44,587 nt of DNA from Hyphomicrobiales bacterium (lineage in GTDB: Bacteria > Pseudomonadota > Alphaproteobacteria > Rhizobiales > Rhizobiaceae). The DNA is taken from the NCBI GenBank assembly GCA_900472925.1, contig UCJU01000040.1, forward strand, positions 54,988-99,574. Reading direction: 5' to 3'. Positions 8,586 through 16,084 of this stretch are shown here, piece after piece. The notes under the pieces are model-generated. The model was not told where the DNA came from and made no database searches. It saw nothing but the letters and a program-made list of their open reading frames with translations. A program made the translations under genes and the position numbers. Position 1 is the stretch's first letter, and each line of letters opens with the position of its first letter.

Positions 8586-9391
8586 CGTTCCGATCCGCCA
8601 TTTATGCCGGACATGTTGTGCATGCGCGCCACCGCCCGCATGCTCACAAAATGCGCTACCGCGTTTTTTCGCTATTGCTGGACCTCGATGAATTGCCGCG
8701 TCTCGACAAGGGACTTCGCTTTTTCGGTTACAATCGTGGTGCTGTTTTCAGCTTCCACGATACCGATCACGGCGTCGGCGAAAAAGGCGCTCTGAAAGGC
8801 TGGGTGTCACGTCATCTGTTAGACGCGAATATCGACGTTGCCGAAGACAGCTTGCGTGTCGATATGCTGTGCTATCCACGCATCTTCGGCTATGTCTTCA
8901 ATCCGCTGACGGTTTATTTCTGTTACGATGGTGACCGCCTCGTCGGCATTCTTTACGAGGTCAGAAACACCTTTCACGAGCGCCACACCTACGTCATCGC
9001 GACCAGTCAGAATGAGGAAACGACGGTGCGGCACTCCTGTGCCAAGGAGATGTATGTTTCGCCCTTCGTACCGATGGAATGCACCTATGATTTCCGCATT
9101 CTGCCACCGTCCGAAAAGGTTCTGGTTGCGATCAACGAGCGCGATCAACAAGGTGACCTATTGTTTGCGTCCTTTGCCGGTGAGCGCCGCCCGTTGACCG
9201 GCGGCGCACTTCTGCGCGCACTTTTATCCTATCCGTTGATGACGCTCAAAATTATGGGTGCCATTCACTGGGAAGCGCTTTTGCTCTGGGCAAAAGGCAA
9301 TCCAATCTATCGCCACAAGGCTGCGAAAAACCGCGTCGCCAGCTCTATCGCTGCGCCGACAGGTGGAACCATGGGAGATCTGAACAAATGA
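8582..9391 (+). CDS. DUF1365 family protein
   Basis: A 269-residue protein of the DUF1365 family, recognised by IYAGHVVHARHRPHAHKMRY at the start and by VFNPLTVYFCYD and VRNTFHERHTYV in the middle. It has no obvious signal peptide. Biochemical function is unknown to me. Across proteobacteria it habitually sits between an FAD oxidoreductase and a CFA-synthase-like gene, exactly as here, so it probably takes part in the same lipid modification. The start overlaps the previous stop and its end overlaps the next start (ATGA both times). Confidence 0.87.
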   Translation: MTFRSAIYAGHVVHARHRPHAHKMRYRVFSLLLDLDELPRLDKGLRFFGYNRGAVFSFHDTDHGVGEKGALKGWVSRHLLDANIDVAEDSLRVDMLCYPRIFGYVFNPLTVYFCYDGDRLVGILYEVRNTFHERHTYVIATSQNEETTVRHSCAKEMYVSPFVPMECTYDFRILPPSEKVLVAINERDQQGDLLFASFAGERRPLTGGALLRALLSYPLMTLKIMGAIHWEALLLWAKGNPIYRHKAAKNRVASSIAAPTGGTMGDLNK

Positions 9392-10605
9392 GCCACGCTG
9401 AAGAGGAGACGATACCGTTTCTCATGAAAGATGCACCTCTCTGGCAGCGAATGATCTGCCGCCGTTTGAACAACATAACACAAGGCCGCCTGACCGTTAT
9501 TTTTCCGGGCGGGTACGAATATGTCGTCAAGGGCCATGAGCCTGGCGCGCATGCCGTGATATCGCTCAACCGCGGTCGTGTCGTCCGCCGCTTGCTGATG
9601 GGCGGAAGCCTGGGTTTTGCTCAGGCCTATATCGATGGAGACTGGGACACGCCCGACATCGCTTCCCTTCTGGAAGTCGCCATTGCCAACGAGAAGAACT
9701 GGTCGTCGGTGTCGGAGCCATCCAAGCTATTCTCGGCTTTTGCCTATCTGCGTCACCGTCTGCGCCGCAATTCGAAATCCGGCAGCCGCCGCAATATTTC
9801 CTTCCATTATGATCTCGGCAACAGTTTCTACGCGGCTTGGCTGGACGAGACGATGACCTATTCCTCGGCTCTTTTCGAGACGCCCGGTCAGAGTCTGGCA
9901 GACGCGCAAAACGCCAAATATGATCGTATCGTGGAACAGCTGAAGATCGGCCCTGACGATCATGTGCTTGAAATCGGCTGCGGCTGGGGCGGCTTTGCTG
10001 AATATGCCGTGCGCAAGACGGGATGCCGGGTCACCGGCCTCACACTGTCTCGCGAACAGGCGGACTTTGCCAAAAAACGCCTGGCCAATGCTGGCATGAC
10101 GGATCGTACCGACATCCGTCTGGAAGACTACCGTGATTGCAAAGGCCCTTACTCCAAAATCGTCTCGATCGAGATGTTCGAGGCCGTGGGTGAGGAAAAC
10201 TGGCCGACCTATTTCCGCCGCGTGCGTGAATTGCTGGCACCTGGCGGCGACGCCATGGTGCAGGTCATCACCATTGATGAGACACGCTTCGAGGACTACC
10301 GTCGCAACGCGGACTTCATCCAGACCTACATTTTCCCCGGTGGAATGTTGCCGACCGTTACAGCGTTCCGCGAAGCGGCAGCGGTCGAAGGTTTTACCGT
10401 TCCCGACATGTTGCGCTTTGGAAAAGACTACGACCGGACGCTGATGCTGTGGGACCGCGCTTTCATCAACAACTGGCAACGCATAGAGCCACTCGGCTTC
10501 GATGAGAGGTTTCGCAGAATGTGGCAATATTATCTGCACTACTGCGCTGCGGGTTTCCGGGAGAACACAATCGACGTCGTGCAGTTTCAGCTCAAAGCGT
10601 CCTGA
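9388..10605 (+). CDS. Cyclopropane-fatty-acyl-phospholipid synthase-like methyltransferase
   Basis: SAM-dependent enzyme of the CFA synthase family, 405 residues. The segment FHYDLGNSFYAAWLDETMTY (139-158) is the family hallmark around the lipid site. The SAM-binding loop VLEIGCGWGGF is at 193-203. Members transfer a methylene or methyl group from SAM to the double bond of phospholipid acyl chains at the membrane surface. Coupled by ATGA overlap to DUF1365. Whether it makes cyclopropane or a methylated (furan precursor) acyl chain cannot be told from sequence. The link to the divergent ECF sigma gene suggests stress-induced membrane remodelling. Confidence 0.88.
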   Translation: MSHAEEETIPFLMKDAPLWQRMICRRLNNITQGRLTVIFPGGYEYVVKGHEPGAHAVISLNRGRVVRRLLMGGSLGFAQAYIDGDWDTPDIASLLEVAIANEKNWSSVSEPSKLFSAFAYLRHRLRRNSKSGSRRNISFHYDLGNSFYAAWLDETMTYSSALFETPGQSLADAQNAKYDRIVEQLKIGPDDHVLEIGCGWGGFAEYAVRKTGCRVTGLTLSREQADFAKKRLANAGMTDRTDIRLEDYRDCKGPYSKIVSIEMFEAVGEENWPTYFRRVRELLAPGGDAMVQVITIDETRFEDYRRNADFIQTYIFPGGMLPTVTAFREAAAVEGFTVPDMLRFGKDYDRTLMLWDRAFINNWQRIEPLGFDERFRRMWQYYLHYCAAGFRENTIDVVQFQLKAS

Positions 10606-10672
10606 CGGCAGACTTTGCTACCGCCGCAGAGGGCACAATATGCTGGTGCACAACGAAAAATAGAAGGTTCAT

Positions 10673-10697
10673 GGAACTTCGCAAAGATACTCACGTT
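10673..10697 (+). promoter_or_regulatory. Candidate EcfG/RpoE2 general-stress promoter
   Basis: GGAAC, 17 bases, then GTT (GGAAC-N18-TT), which fits the alphaproteobacterial general stress response consensus (GGAAC-N18/19-TT in Sinorhizobium). It would drive the 24-residue peptide gene at 10783 with a leader of about 80 bases. Confidence 0.6.
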
Positions 10698-10782
10698 ACG
10701 ATGGGGTCTTTTATCACAGCCCTGAAAACTACCGAGGCGACTTTTCGGTAAGCTTGAGCGCTCAACGCGGAGAATATTCCCC

Positions 10783-10857
10783 ATGAACCAGATCATTTAC
10801 ATCGTCGGCCTCGTCGTTATCGTGCTCGCCATTCTCTCTTTTTTCGGCTTCCGCTGA
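10783..10857 (+). CDS. 24-residue single-span membrane peptide
   Basis: An ATG follows GGAGAA at nine bases and opens a 24-codon frame. It begins MNQIIYIVGLVV and ends SFFGFR before TGA. The whole peptide is one hydrophobic helix with a basic C-terminal end, so it is predicted to sit in the inner membrane. I know of similar unnamed tiny proteins in rhizobia but no function. It lies alone between the CFA-like and DUF982 genes and behind a GGAAC-N17-GTT promoter, so stress induction is likely. A good ribosome site, promoter and clean helix argue that it is real despite its size. Confidence 0.65.
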   Translation: MNQIIYIVGLVVIVLAILSFFGFR

Positions 10858-10907
10858 CAACAACTTTAACGTTGTAATTTTACGAAATCGAAATATCCTC
10901 CCTGGCG

Positions 10908-10933
10908 GGAACCATGTCGACGTCATGGACGTT
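10908..10933 (+). promoter_or_regulatory. Candidate EcfG/RpoE2 promoter of the DUF982 gene
   Basis: GGAAC, 18 bases, then GTT (GGAAC-N19-TT), within the allowed spacing of the general stress sigma factor. It lies just upstream of the ATG at 10960, leaving a leader of roughly 20 bases that contains GGGAGG as ribosome site. Confidence 0.55.
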
Positions 10934-10959
10934 GACGTGGGCTGTTAGGGAGGCGTCCG

Positions 10960-11205
10960 ATGAAACTGACACGATGGACAGAGCCTGTCGAAGTGAATTT
11001 CGACAAAACGAACAAGAACATAGTTGCCGGGCCGTTTGATGCCTTGGCATTATTGACAGACGATTGGCCGCTGACACGAGGGTTGAACTTTGTCCGTGCC
11101 CGCAGCGCATGCCGCGCAGCGCTCGACGGTCGCAAGTCGCCAGAAGAGGCGCGTAAGTGCTTCGAGGAGGCGGTTTCCGAAGCACGTCGTCAAAAAACTC
11201 ACTAA
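10960..11205 (+). CDS. DUF982 family protein
   Basis: An 81-residue soluble protein. The pattern GPFDALALLTDDWPLTRG, a central RARSACRAALDGR and SPEEARKCFEEAVSEA near the C-terminus is that of the DUF982 family, which is abundant in Rhizobiaceae. Function is not known to me. The ribosome site GGGAGG is well placed. It is preceded by its own EcfG-type promoter and followed by a strong bidirectional terminator shared with the PRC-barrel gene, so it is probably a monocistronic stress gene. Confidence 0.82.
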   Translation: MKLTRWTEPVEVNFDKTNKNIVAGPFDALALLTDDWPLTRGLNFVRARSACRAALDGRKSPEEARKCFEEAVSEARRQKTH

Positions 11206-11228
11206 ACTATAGCGTTCGGATCTGAGCG

Positions 11229-11263
11229 AAAAAAAGTGGCCCCGAAAGGGGCCATTTCTGTTT
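11229..11263. terminator. Bidirectional intrinsic terminator
   Basis: TGGCCCC-GAAA-GGGGCCA (11237-11254) is a perfect seven-pair hairpin with a GAAA tetraloop. It is followed by TTTCTGTTT on the plus strand and preceded by seven A, which act as the U-tract for minus-strand transcripts. It serves the convergent DUF982 and PRC-barrel genes. Confidence 0.88.
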
Positions 11264-11269
11264 GATCGC

Positions 11270-11662
11270 CTACATCCAGTATGGCGGGACGCCATAGTAA
11301 TCATAGACCTTGCGATCATCGTTCCCGAACATGCTATCGTCATCTCGGTTGGCATATTTCGGGCCATTTTCGATTTGCTCTTTGGTCAAGTCGATACGGT
11401 AACCGTCGAGTTCCTCATCATAGCGCAATTTTTCCCATGGCAGCGGATAGTAGTCGTCACCGATACCGAAAAATCCACCGAAGCTCAGCACAGCGTAGGC
11501 AACGCGACCGCCCCGTTTTTCGAGAATAATGCGCTGAATAGAACCAATCTTTTTGCTATCGGCACCGTATACGCTGGTCCCTTCAACCTTATCACTCGCA
11601 ATAAAGCTCGGCGTGTCCTTGACGTAGGGATCCTGACCGGCCTGGGGGGTGTGATGTACCAT
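11270..11662 (-). CDS. PRC-barrel domain protein
   Basis: A 130-residue soluble protein with a PRC-barrel: FIASDKVEGTSVYGADSKKI opens the barrel, GRVAYAVLSFGGFFGIGDDY forms its core and PLPWEKLRYD closes it. The C-terminal tail is Asp/Tyr-rich and ends VPPYWM. Rhizobial relatives are typical stress-induced proteins of unclear function. It has a near-perfect Shine-Dalgarno sequence (AAGGAGG) eight bases before ATG and its own EcfG-type promoter upstream. It ends at the shared terminator. Confidence 0.87.
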   Translation of the reverse strand: MVHHTPQAGQDPYVKDTPSFIASDKVEGTSVYGADSKKIGSIQRIILEKRGGRVAYAVLSFGGFFGIGDDYYPLPWEKLRYDEELDGYRIDLTKEQIENGPKYANRDDDSMFGNDDRKVYDYYGVPPYWM

Positions 11663-11702
11663 CGGATATTTCCTCCTTGAGTGTTTATTCTTCTGTTTTG
11701 TA

Positions 11703-11727
11703 AACCCAGAGGCCGAAAAATCGTTCC
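11703..11727 (-). promoter_or_regulatory. Candidate EcfG/RpoE2 promoter of the PRC-barrel gene
   Basis: Read on the minus strand: GGAAC, 17 bases, GTT. The element lies about 41 bases upstream of the PRC-barrel ATG and separates that gene from the iron-permease gene ending at 11746. Confidence 0.6.
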
Positions 11728-11745
11728 GATAAAACCTACTCCCGC

Positions 11746-13422
11746 CTAGGCGCGGATACGCCCCACGCGCGCAAGAAACATGACTGGCAACACGCCGATG
11801 AGTACAATGGCAAGGGCTGCGAGGGAGGCTTCCTCATAGGTTCCCCGTGCGGCCTCACCGTAGAGATGGGTGGCGAAAGTTTCGACATTCATCGGGCGAA
11901 GCAGCAGTGTTGCAGGCAGTTCCTTCACGCAGTCCACAAACACCAGAAGCGCCGCTGCAGCCATTGCCGCTTTCGACAAGGGCAGGTGGACGGCGCGAAA
12001 TGTGCCGCTGGGTGTACGACCCAGCGTGCGGGATGCCTGATCGAAAGACAGTGGAATACGGCTCAAACCCGCATCGATGCCGCCACCGGCAATGGTCAGG
12101 AAGCGCACCACATAGGCAAAGACCAAGGCCGAACCACTGCCGATCAATAGCAGGCCTGTCGAAAAACCGAACCATTGCTGCATTGTCTGATCGAGAAACC
12201 GGTCGAAACCGCCGAGAACAATGAGCACGCCGATAGCGATGACCGTTCCCGGCGCGGCATACCCAACCGTCGCCATACGAAAGGACCACAGCGAAATCTT
12301 GCCCGGGATAAGCCGCATGGCATAAGCAACGACCATCCCCGTGCCGATAGTGGCCAGCGTGGCAATTCCGGCAAAGGCGATCGTGTTGACGGCTTCGCTG
12401 GCAAAGCGCGATGACAACCCGCTGAACTGAAACCGCTTCCATGCTTCGACAATGAGATAGATGGCAGGCGCTGCAAAACCGATCACGACAGGAATGGCCC
12501 CGAGGACAAATGCCATCCAGCCGCGCAGGCCACGGAGCAAAAGCGGTGCAAGGACTGAACCTTTCTGGGCTGACGTGGAATAGCGTTGCTTGCGGCGCGC
12601 CCACCGTTCCATCGCAACCAGCGCGACGACCAGAAGCAGCATGCACAGAGCGATCTGCGATGCCCCCGGCAAATCCGACTTCGTGACCCAGGTGGTATAA
12701 ATGGAAACCGTCAGTGTGCGGACACCCAAAAATTCCGAGGCACCAATATCGTTCAGTGCCTCCATCAACGCAAGGCTGACACCCACCGCAATGGCAGGGC
12801 GGGCAAGCGGAACCGCGACCTTGAGGAAAAGCGCATGCCTTGACGTCCCAAGCATGCGCGCAGCATCCAGCAGGCTTCCCGCCTGCGTGAGGAACATCGC
12901 TCTGACAGGGATATAGACGTAAGGGTAAAGCACGAAGCCGAGCAGAATGATGCAGCCGGTCATCGAGCGGATATCGGGCAGCCGAAATTCGCGCGGGCTG
13001 GAATATCCGAGAAGAAAGCGCACCACGCCCTGCACTGGCCCTAGGGGATGCAGGATATCGAGATAGGCATAGGCGATGATATAGGTCGGCATCGCCAGCG
13101 GAAGAAGCAATGCCCATTCCAGCAGTCTGCGACCGGGAAAATCACAGGCGCTGACCAGCCAGGCAGTTGTCGTACCAAGAAGACCCGCAAGCAGACCGAC
13201 GCCAAGAAGCAAAATCAATGTGTCTGGAAGGGCGGTGGCCAGAACGGTATCGCGCAAATGCGCCCACAGCCCTTCAGACCCTTGGACCGCCTGCGACAGC
13301 AACGCCAGAACCGGCATCACGGCGAGCACCGCAATCACGCAGGATGCCGCCAACCACCATAGAGCCGAGTTGATCCGCACCCGTGGATGTCGAGGCGTTG
13401 CCTTGCTGATGCTGGAAACCAT
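11746..13422 (-). CDS. fbpB: Ferric iron ABC transporter permease (fused two-domain)
   Basis: Inner-membrane permease of the FbpB/SfuB type, about 558 residues, with two homologous halves of roughly six spans each. Each half carries an EAA-like loop: MEALNDIGASEFLGVRTLTV and CVKELPATLLLRPMN. It would pass Fe(III) delivered by FbpA, powered by FbpC. The open frame extends upstream to 13545, but that would run through the stem-loop at 13475-13500. I choose the ATG at 13422 (MVSSISKATP), although its ribosome site is weak. Third gene of the minus-strand cluster C-A-B. Confidence 0.87.
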   Translation of the reverse strand: MVSSISKATPRHPRVRINSALWWLAASCVIAVLAVMPVLALLSQAVQGSEGLWAHLRDTVLATALPDTLILLLGVGLLAGLLGTTTAWLVSACDFPGRRLLEWALLLPLAMPTYIIAYAYLDILHPLGPVQGVVRFLLGYSSPREFRLPDIRSMTGCIILLGFVLYPYVYIPVRAMFLTQAGSLLDAARMLGTSRHALFLKVAVPLARPAIAVGVSLALMEALNDIGASEFLGVRTLTVSIYTTWVTKSDLPGASQIALCMLLLVVALVAMERWARRKQRYSTSAQKGSVLAPLLLRGLRGWMAFVLGAIPVVIGFAAPAIYLIVEAWKRFQFSGLSSRFASEAVNTIAFAGIATLATIGTGMVVAYAMRLIPGKISLWSFRMATVGYAAPGTVIAIGVLIVLGGFDRFLDQTMQQWFGFSTGLLLIGSGSALVFAYVVRFLTIAGGGIDAGLSRIPLSFDQASRTLGRTPSGTFRAVHLPLSKAAMAAAALLVFVDCVKELPATLLLRPMNVETFATHLYGEAARGTYEEASLAALAIVLIGVLPVMFLARVGRIRA

Positions 13423-13474
13423 GCTGATCTTGAGGTTCTGGCCGGTCACAAATCCCGATCTCTGGAAACAGGCA

Positions 13475-13500
13475 AGGCACCCGTTTGAAAACGGGTGCCT
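13475..13500. promoter_or_regulatory. Intercistronic stem-loop between fbpA and fbpB
   Basis: AGGCACCCGTTT-GA-AAACGGGTGCCT is a perfect 12-base inverted repeat in the 159-base gap between fbpA and fbpB. No clear U-tract follows on the minus strand (TTGCCTGTTTCC), so it may act as a partial terminator or as a 3' stabiliser giving more binding protein than permease. Confidence 0.65.
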
Positions 13501-13581
13501 GAGATGGCGAAGGGTCACTTGGCAGGACATTTCCTGCGCCGTCATGCCGAGTTTTGACCCGGATGATGGAGTGTAACGACC

Positions 13582-14604
13582 TTAGTTGTCGAAGCCGACC
13601 TTATCGACCAGTTGGCTTGCTTCCTTGCGATGGGAAACGATTTCCGTGAGCGGCTTGCTGTCGATCTTCAGATCGCCGAAGGATGCCACGATCTTGTCGA
13701 GGCCAGCACCCTTTTTGACAGGATACTCGTAATTGGCTTCGGCATAAATCTTCTGCGCCTCGTCGGAAACCAGATATTCGAGAAGCTTGACGGCTTCGGC
13801 CTTGTTCGGCGCATGTTTGGCAACGGCCGCACCGGAGACGTTCACCTGCGTGCCGCCATCCTTGAAGGTCGGCAGAACCACCTTGATCGCCTCACCCCAT
13901 TTGACCTGATCTTCGCCACCCTTCCCCGAGCGCATCAGGCCGACATAATAGGAGTTGGCGATACCGATATCGCAAATGCCGCCGAGAATATCCTTGGCAA
14001 CATCGCGGTCGCCGCCACCAGCCTTGCGGGCCAGATTGTCCTTGACACCTGCCAGCCACTTTTCGGTTGCCTCGGCGCCGTGGTGAGCGATGTAATCGGC
14101 AAACAGAGCCGTGTTGTAGGGATGCTGGCCGGAGCGAATGCAGACCTTACCCTTCCACTTTGCGTCGGCGAGGTCTTCATAGTTGAACGAGGAAACATCA
14201 ACGTGCTTGGCGGCGTAGAGAACGCGGGCGCGCATGGACAGCGCAAACCAGTTGCCCTTGGCATCACGAAGACCGGCTGGGATAGCGTTGGTCAGAACCT
14301 CGGATTCGATGGGCTGCGTCACACCCTTTTCAGCCAGATCGACCAGATTGCCAGCATCGACCGTCATCAACACGTCAGCCGGCGAGCTTGCGCCTTCGCT
14401 GAGAACACGCTCCGCAAGACCGTCCTTCAGGAACACGGTGTTTACCTTGACCCCGCTTTCCTTGGTGAAAGCTTCAAGCAGCGGCTGGATCAGCGCGGGT
14501 TCGCGCGTCGTGTAGATGCTGAGCTCGGCAGCCTGTGCAGCGCCATTGGCAAATGCCGTGGTGCTGGCAAGAAGTGCTACCTTGGTGAAGGTCAATACGG
14601 TCAT
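13582..14604 (-). CDS. fbpA: Ferric iron ABC transporter, periplasmic binding protein
   Basis: Periplasmic Fe(III)-binding protein of the FbpA/AfuA family, 340 residues. The start MTVLTFTKVALLASTTAFA, with cleavage expected after GAAQA, is a classic signal peptide. The mature protein starts with ELSIYTTREP. The twin tyrosines in GIANSYYVGLM are the usual iron-coordinating pair. An in-frame ATG lies 48 bases upstream, but 14604 has AGGGGG six bases before it and begins directly with the signal peptide. It lies between fbpC and fbpB on the same strand, with its own AT-rich upstream region containing a candidate iron operator. Confidence 0.9.
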   Translation of the reverse strand: MTVLTFTKVALLASTTAFANGAAQAAELSIYTTREPALIQPLLEAFTKESGVKVNTVFLKDGLAERVLSEGASSPADVLMTVDAGNLVDLAEKGVTQPIESEVLTNAIPAGLRDAKGNWFALSMRARVLYAAKHVDVSSFNYEDLADAKWKGKVCIRSGQHPYNTALFADYIAHHGAEATEKWLAGVKDNLARKAGGGDRDVAKDILGGICDIGIANSYYVGLMRSGKGGEDQVKWGEAIKVVLPTFKDGGTQVNVSGAAVAKHAPNKAEAVKLLEYLVSDEAQKIYAEANYEYPVKKGAGLDKIVASFGDLKIDSKPLTEIVSHRKEASQLVDKVGFDN

Positions 14605-14638
14605 GTCTATCCCCCTGGTGACGTAAAAATAATGTCGG

Positions 14639-14747
14639 GATGCATGCATCATACCTGATCGAATAAATCAAGTTATTCGAAGCGTCTTTTTAGAGCAAAA
14701 TGCTCACTTTGAGTTGAATATCACTGTGATTTTTCAGTAGAAAAATC
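14639..14747. promoter_or_regulatory. AT-rich promoter region of fbpA with several dyads
   Basis: The gap between fbpC and fbpA holds four separate inverted repeats: GATGCATGCATC (14639-14650), TCGAATAA-N6-TTATTCGA (14659-14680), GAGCA-N3-TGCTC (14693-14705) and GATTTTTC-N4-GAAAAATC (14728-14747). None has a terminator-like U-tract. Together they suggest operator sites for a separate fbpA promoter. Confidence 0.5.
14656..14670. promoter_or_regulatory. Candidate iron-responsive operator (TGA-N9-TCA) before fbpA
   Basis: TGATCGAATAAATCA fits TGA-N9-TCA, which I recall as the rhizobial RirA IRO-box consensus. It agrees at 11 of 15 positions with the site before fbpC at 15836-15850. It lies about 50 bases upstream of the fbpA ATG. 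Confidence 0.5.
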
Positions 14748-14753
14748 TAATTT

Positions 14754-15818
14754 TCAATCAATGGTAAATGTCAGAACGTTGTCCGGCACGATCGAAAGGC
14801 GCACATCCGTTAACTCCGGCGCGCTACGCCGCATGCTGCGAACGCGCAAATCCTGGTCAAGACCGGCAACGCGGACCGATACCTGCTCGATCTCGCCCAT
14901 GAACACCCTGTCGGTAATCCGCCCGGCAATATTCGCATCGGACTCAGCAGCGCAAAGCGTGATCGCGCTTGGTCGAATATAGGCCAAAGCCCTTGCCCCC
15001 TCGCGAAGATCGCCTCTCGACGCAAATGTCCCGACAGGCGTTTCAAGATGTCCATTCCTGACCGTGCCCTCAACCTTGTTGAACGCGCAGAAGAAATCCG
15101 CAGCATAGCGGCTGACGGGGTGGTCGTGCACCTCATAGCCCGTGCCGGTCTGCACCACCCGGCCATTTTGCATGAGGACCACCCGGTCGCCCGCCGAAAG
15201 CGCTTCTTCGGGGTCATGCGTCACCATGATGGCGGTGGTCTTGAGGTCTCTCAGCAGCCGCAGCGTTTCCTCGCGCACACTGTCACGAAGCCCTCGGTCC
15301 AGATTAGAGAAGGGTTCATCCATCAGCAGAATGTCCGGCTTGGGCGCCAGTGCACGCGCCAGTGCTACACGCTGTTGCTCGCCACCCGAAAGCGTGTGCG
15401 GATAGCGCTTGGCAAGCTCTGCCAGGCGCACATGCTGGATCATGTCTGCCGCTTGCGCTTTTGCCTCGGCCCTCGGCAATCCTTTCAGGCCAAACAGCAC
15501 ATTCTGCTCAACCGTCAAATGCGGGAACAGGGCATAATCCTGAAACACGAAACCGATGCGGCGCTTTTCCGGCTCCATGAAGGTCGTAGGCCCTGCGATT
15601 TCGCGACCATTCATCATGACGGCGCCGACATCGGGCGTTTCGACACCTGCGATGATTCGCAACAGTGTTGACTTGCCACAACCGGAACGACCGACCAGAC
15701 ATATGATTTCACCCGGCACCACCGTCAGCCCGATATCGTCGAGCACATCGACGTCACCGAAGCGCTTTCCGATCGAGTTCAGCTGTAGCGCCGCAATTTC
15801 AGACATTGTCATTTCCAT
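14754..15818 (-). CDS. fbpC: Ferric iron ABC transporter, ATP-binding subunit
   Basis: ABC ATPase of the FbpC/PotA type. It has Walker A (GRSGCGKST), Q-loop (FVFQDYALFPHL), signature (LSGGEQQRVALARALA), Walker B (ILLMDEPFSNLD) and a C-terminal regulatory TOBE-like region of about 110 residues. Clustered in-frame ATGs at 15818, 15812 and 15806 are all possible starts. GGAAA before 15806 gives that one a slight advantage; the frame upstream to 15989 is non-coding in character. As first gene of the order C-A-B it departs from the usual A-B-C order. A candidate iron operator lies directly upstream. Confidence 0.88.
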   Translation of the reverse strand: MEMTMSEIAALQLNSIGKRFGDVDVLDDIGLTVVPGEIICLVGRSGCGKSTLLRIIAGVETPDVGAVMMNGREIAGPTTFMEPEKRRIGFVFQDYALFPHLTVEQNVLFGLKGLPRAEAKAQAADMIQHVRLAELAKRYPHTLSGGEQQRVALARALAPKPDILLMDEPFSNLDRGLRDSVREETLRLLRDLKTTAIMVTHDPEEALSAGDRVVLMQNGRVVQTGTGYEVHDHPVSRYAADFFCAFNKVEGTVRNGHLETPVGTFASRGDLREGARALAYIRPSAITLCAAESDANIAGRITDRVFMGEIEQVSVRVAGLDQDLRVRSMRRSAPELTDVRLSIVPDNVLTFTID

Positions 15819-15835
15819 AATTCTTGCCGGTTTGT

Positions 15836-15850
15836 TGATTGCGCAAATCA
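15836..15850. promoter_or_regulatory. Candidate iron-responsive operator (TGA-N9-TCA) before fbpC
   Basis: TGATTGCGCAAATCA, with arms TGATT and AATCA, fits TGA-N9-TCA and lies 18 bases upstream of the first possible fbpC start. It resembles the fbpA site. RirA-type iron repression is the inference. Confidence 0.5.
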
Positions 15851-15930
15851 GGATTAAAGTCAAAAGCCAATCTTTTGGGGTGGAAATCCGAGCCCGCACA
15901 CCACGCTGTGGGATTTGAAATTCGCGATAG

Positions 15931-15946
15931 TTGACGTTTACGTCAA
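15931..15946. promoter_or_regulatory. Perfect palindrome in the fbpC-fadD divergent region
   Basis: TTGACG-TTTA-CGTCAA is a perfect 6-4-6 inverted repeat about 140 bases before the fadD start. Its shape recalls ACGT-centred sites ascribed from memory to MerR-type regulators of acyl-CoA catabolism (LiuR). I treat it as a possible operator of fadD. It could equally belong to fbpC. Confidence 0.4.
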
Positions 15947-16084
15947 AGTTAAATACGCTGATGTGAGTAGGTGGTTCAGGAGGCTTCATCTACGATTGCA
16001 AAATTCGCAAATGCATGACTGTTTGGCTGAGGAGCTGGCAGATAGGAATGCAGAGTTTTGCAAATGCCGGAATGGGAGGACAGA

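Noticed and set aside
10701..10751. A 16-codon frame starting just after the first EcfG-type promoter
   Set aside because: Its ATG lies at or before the predicted transcription start and has no ribosome site.
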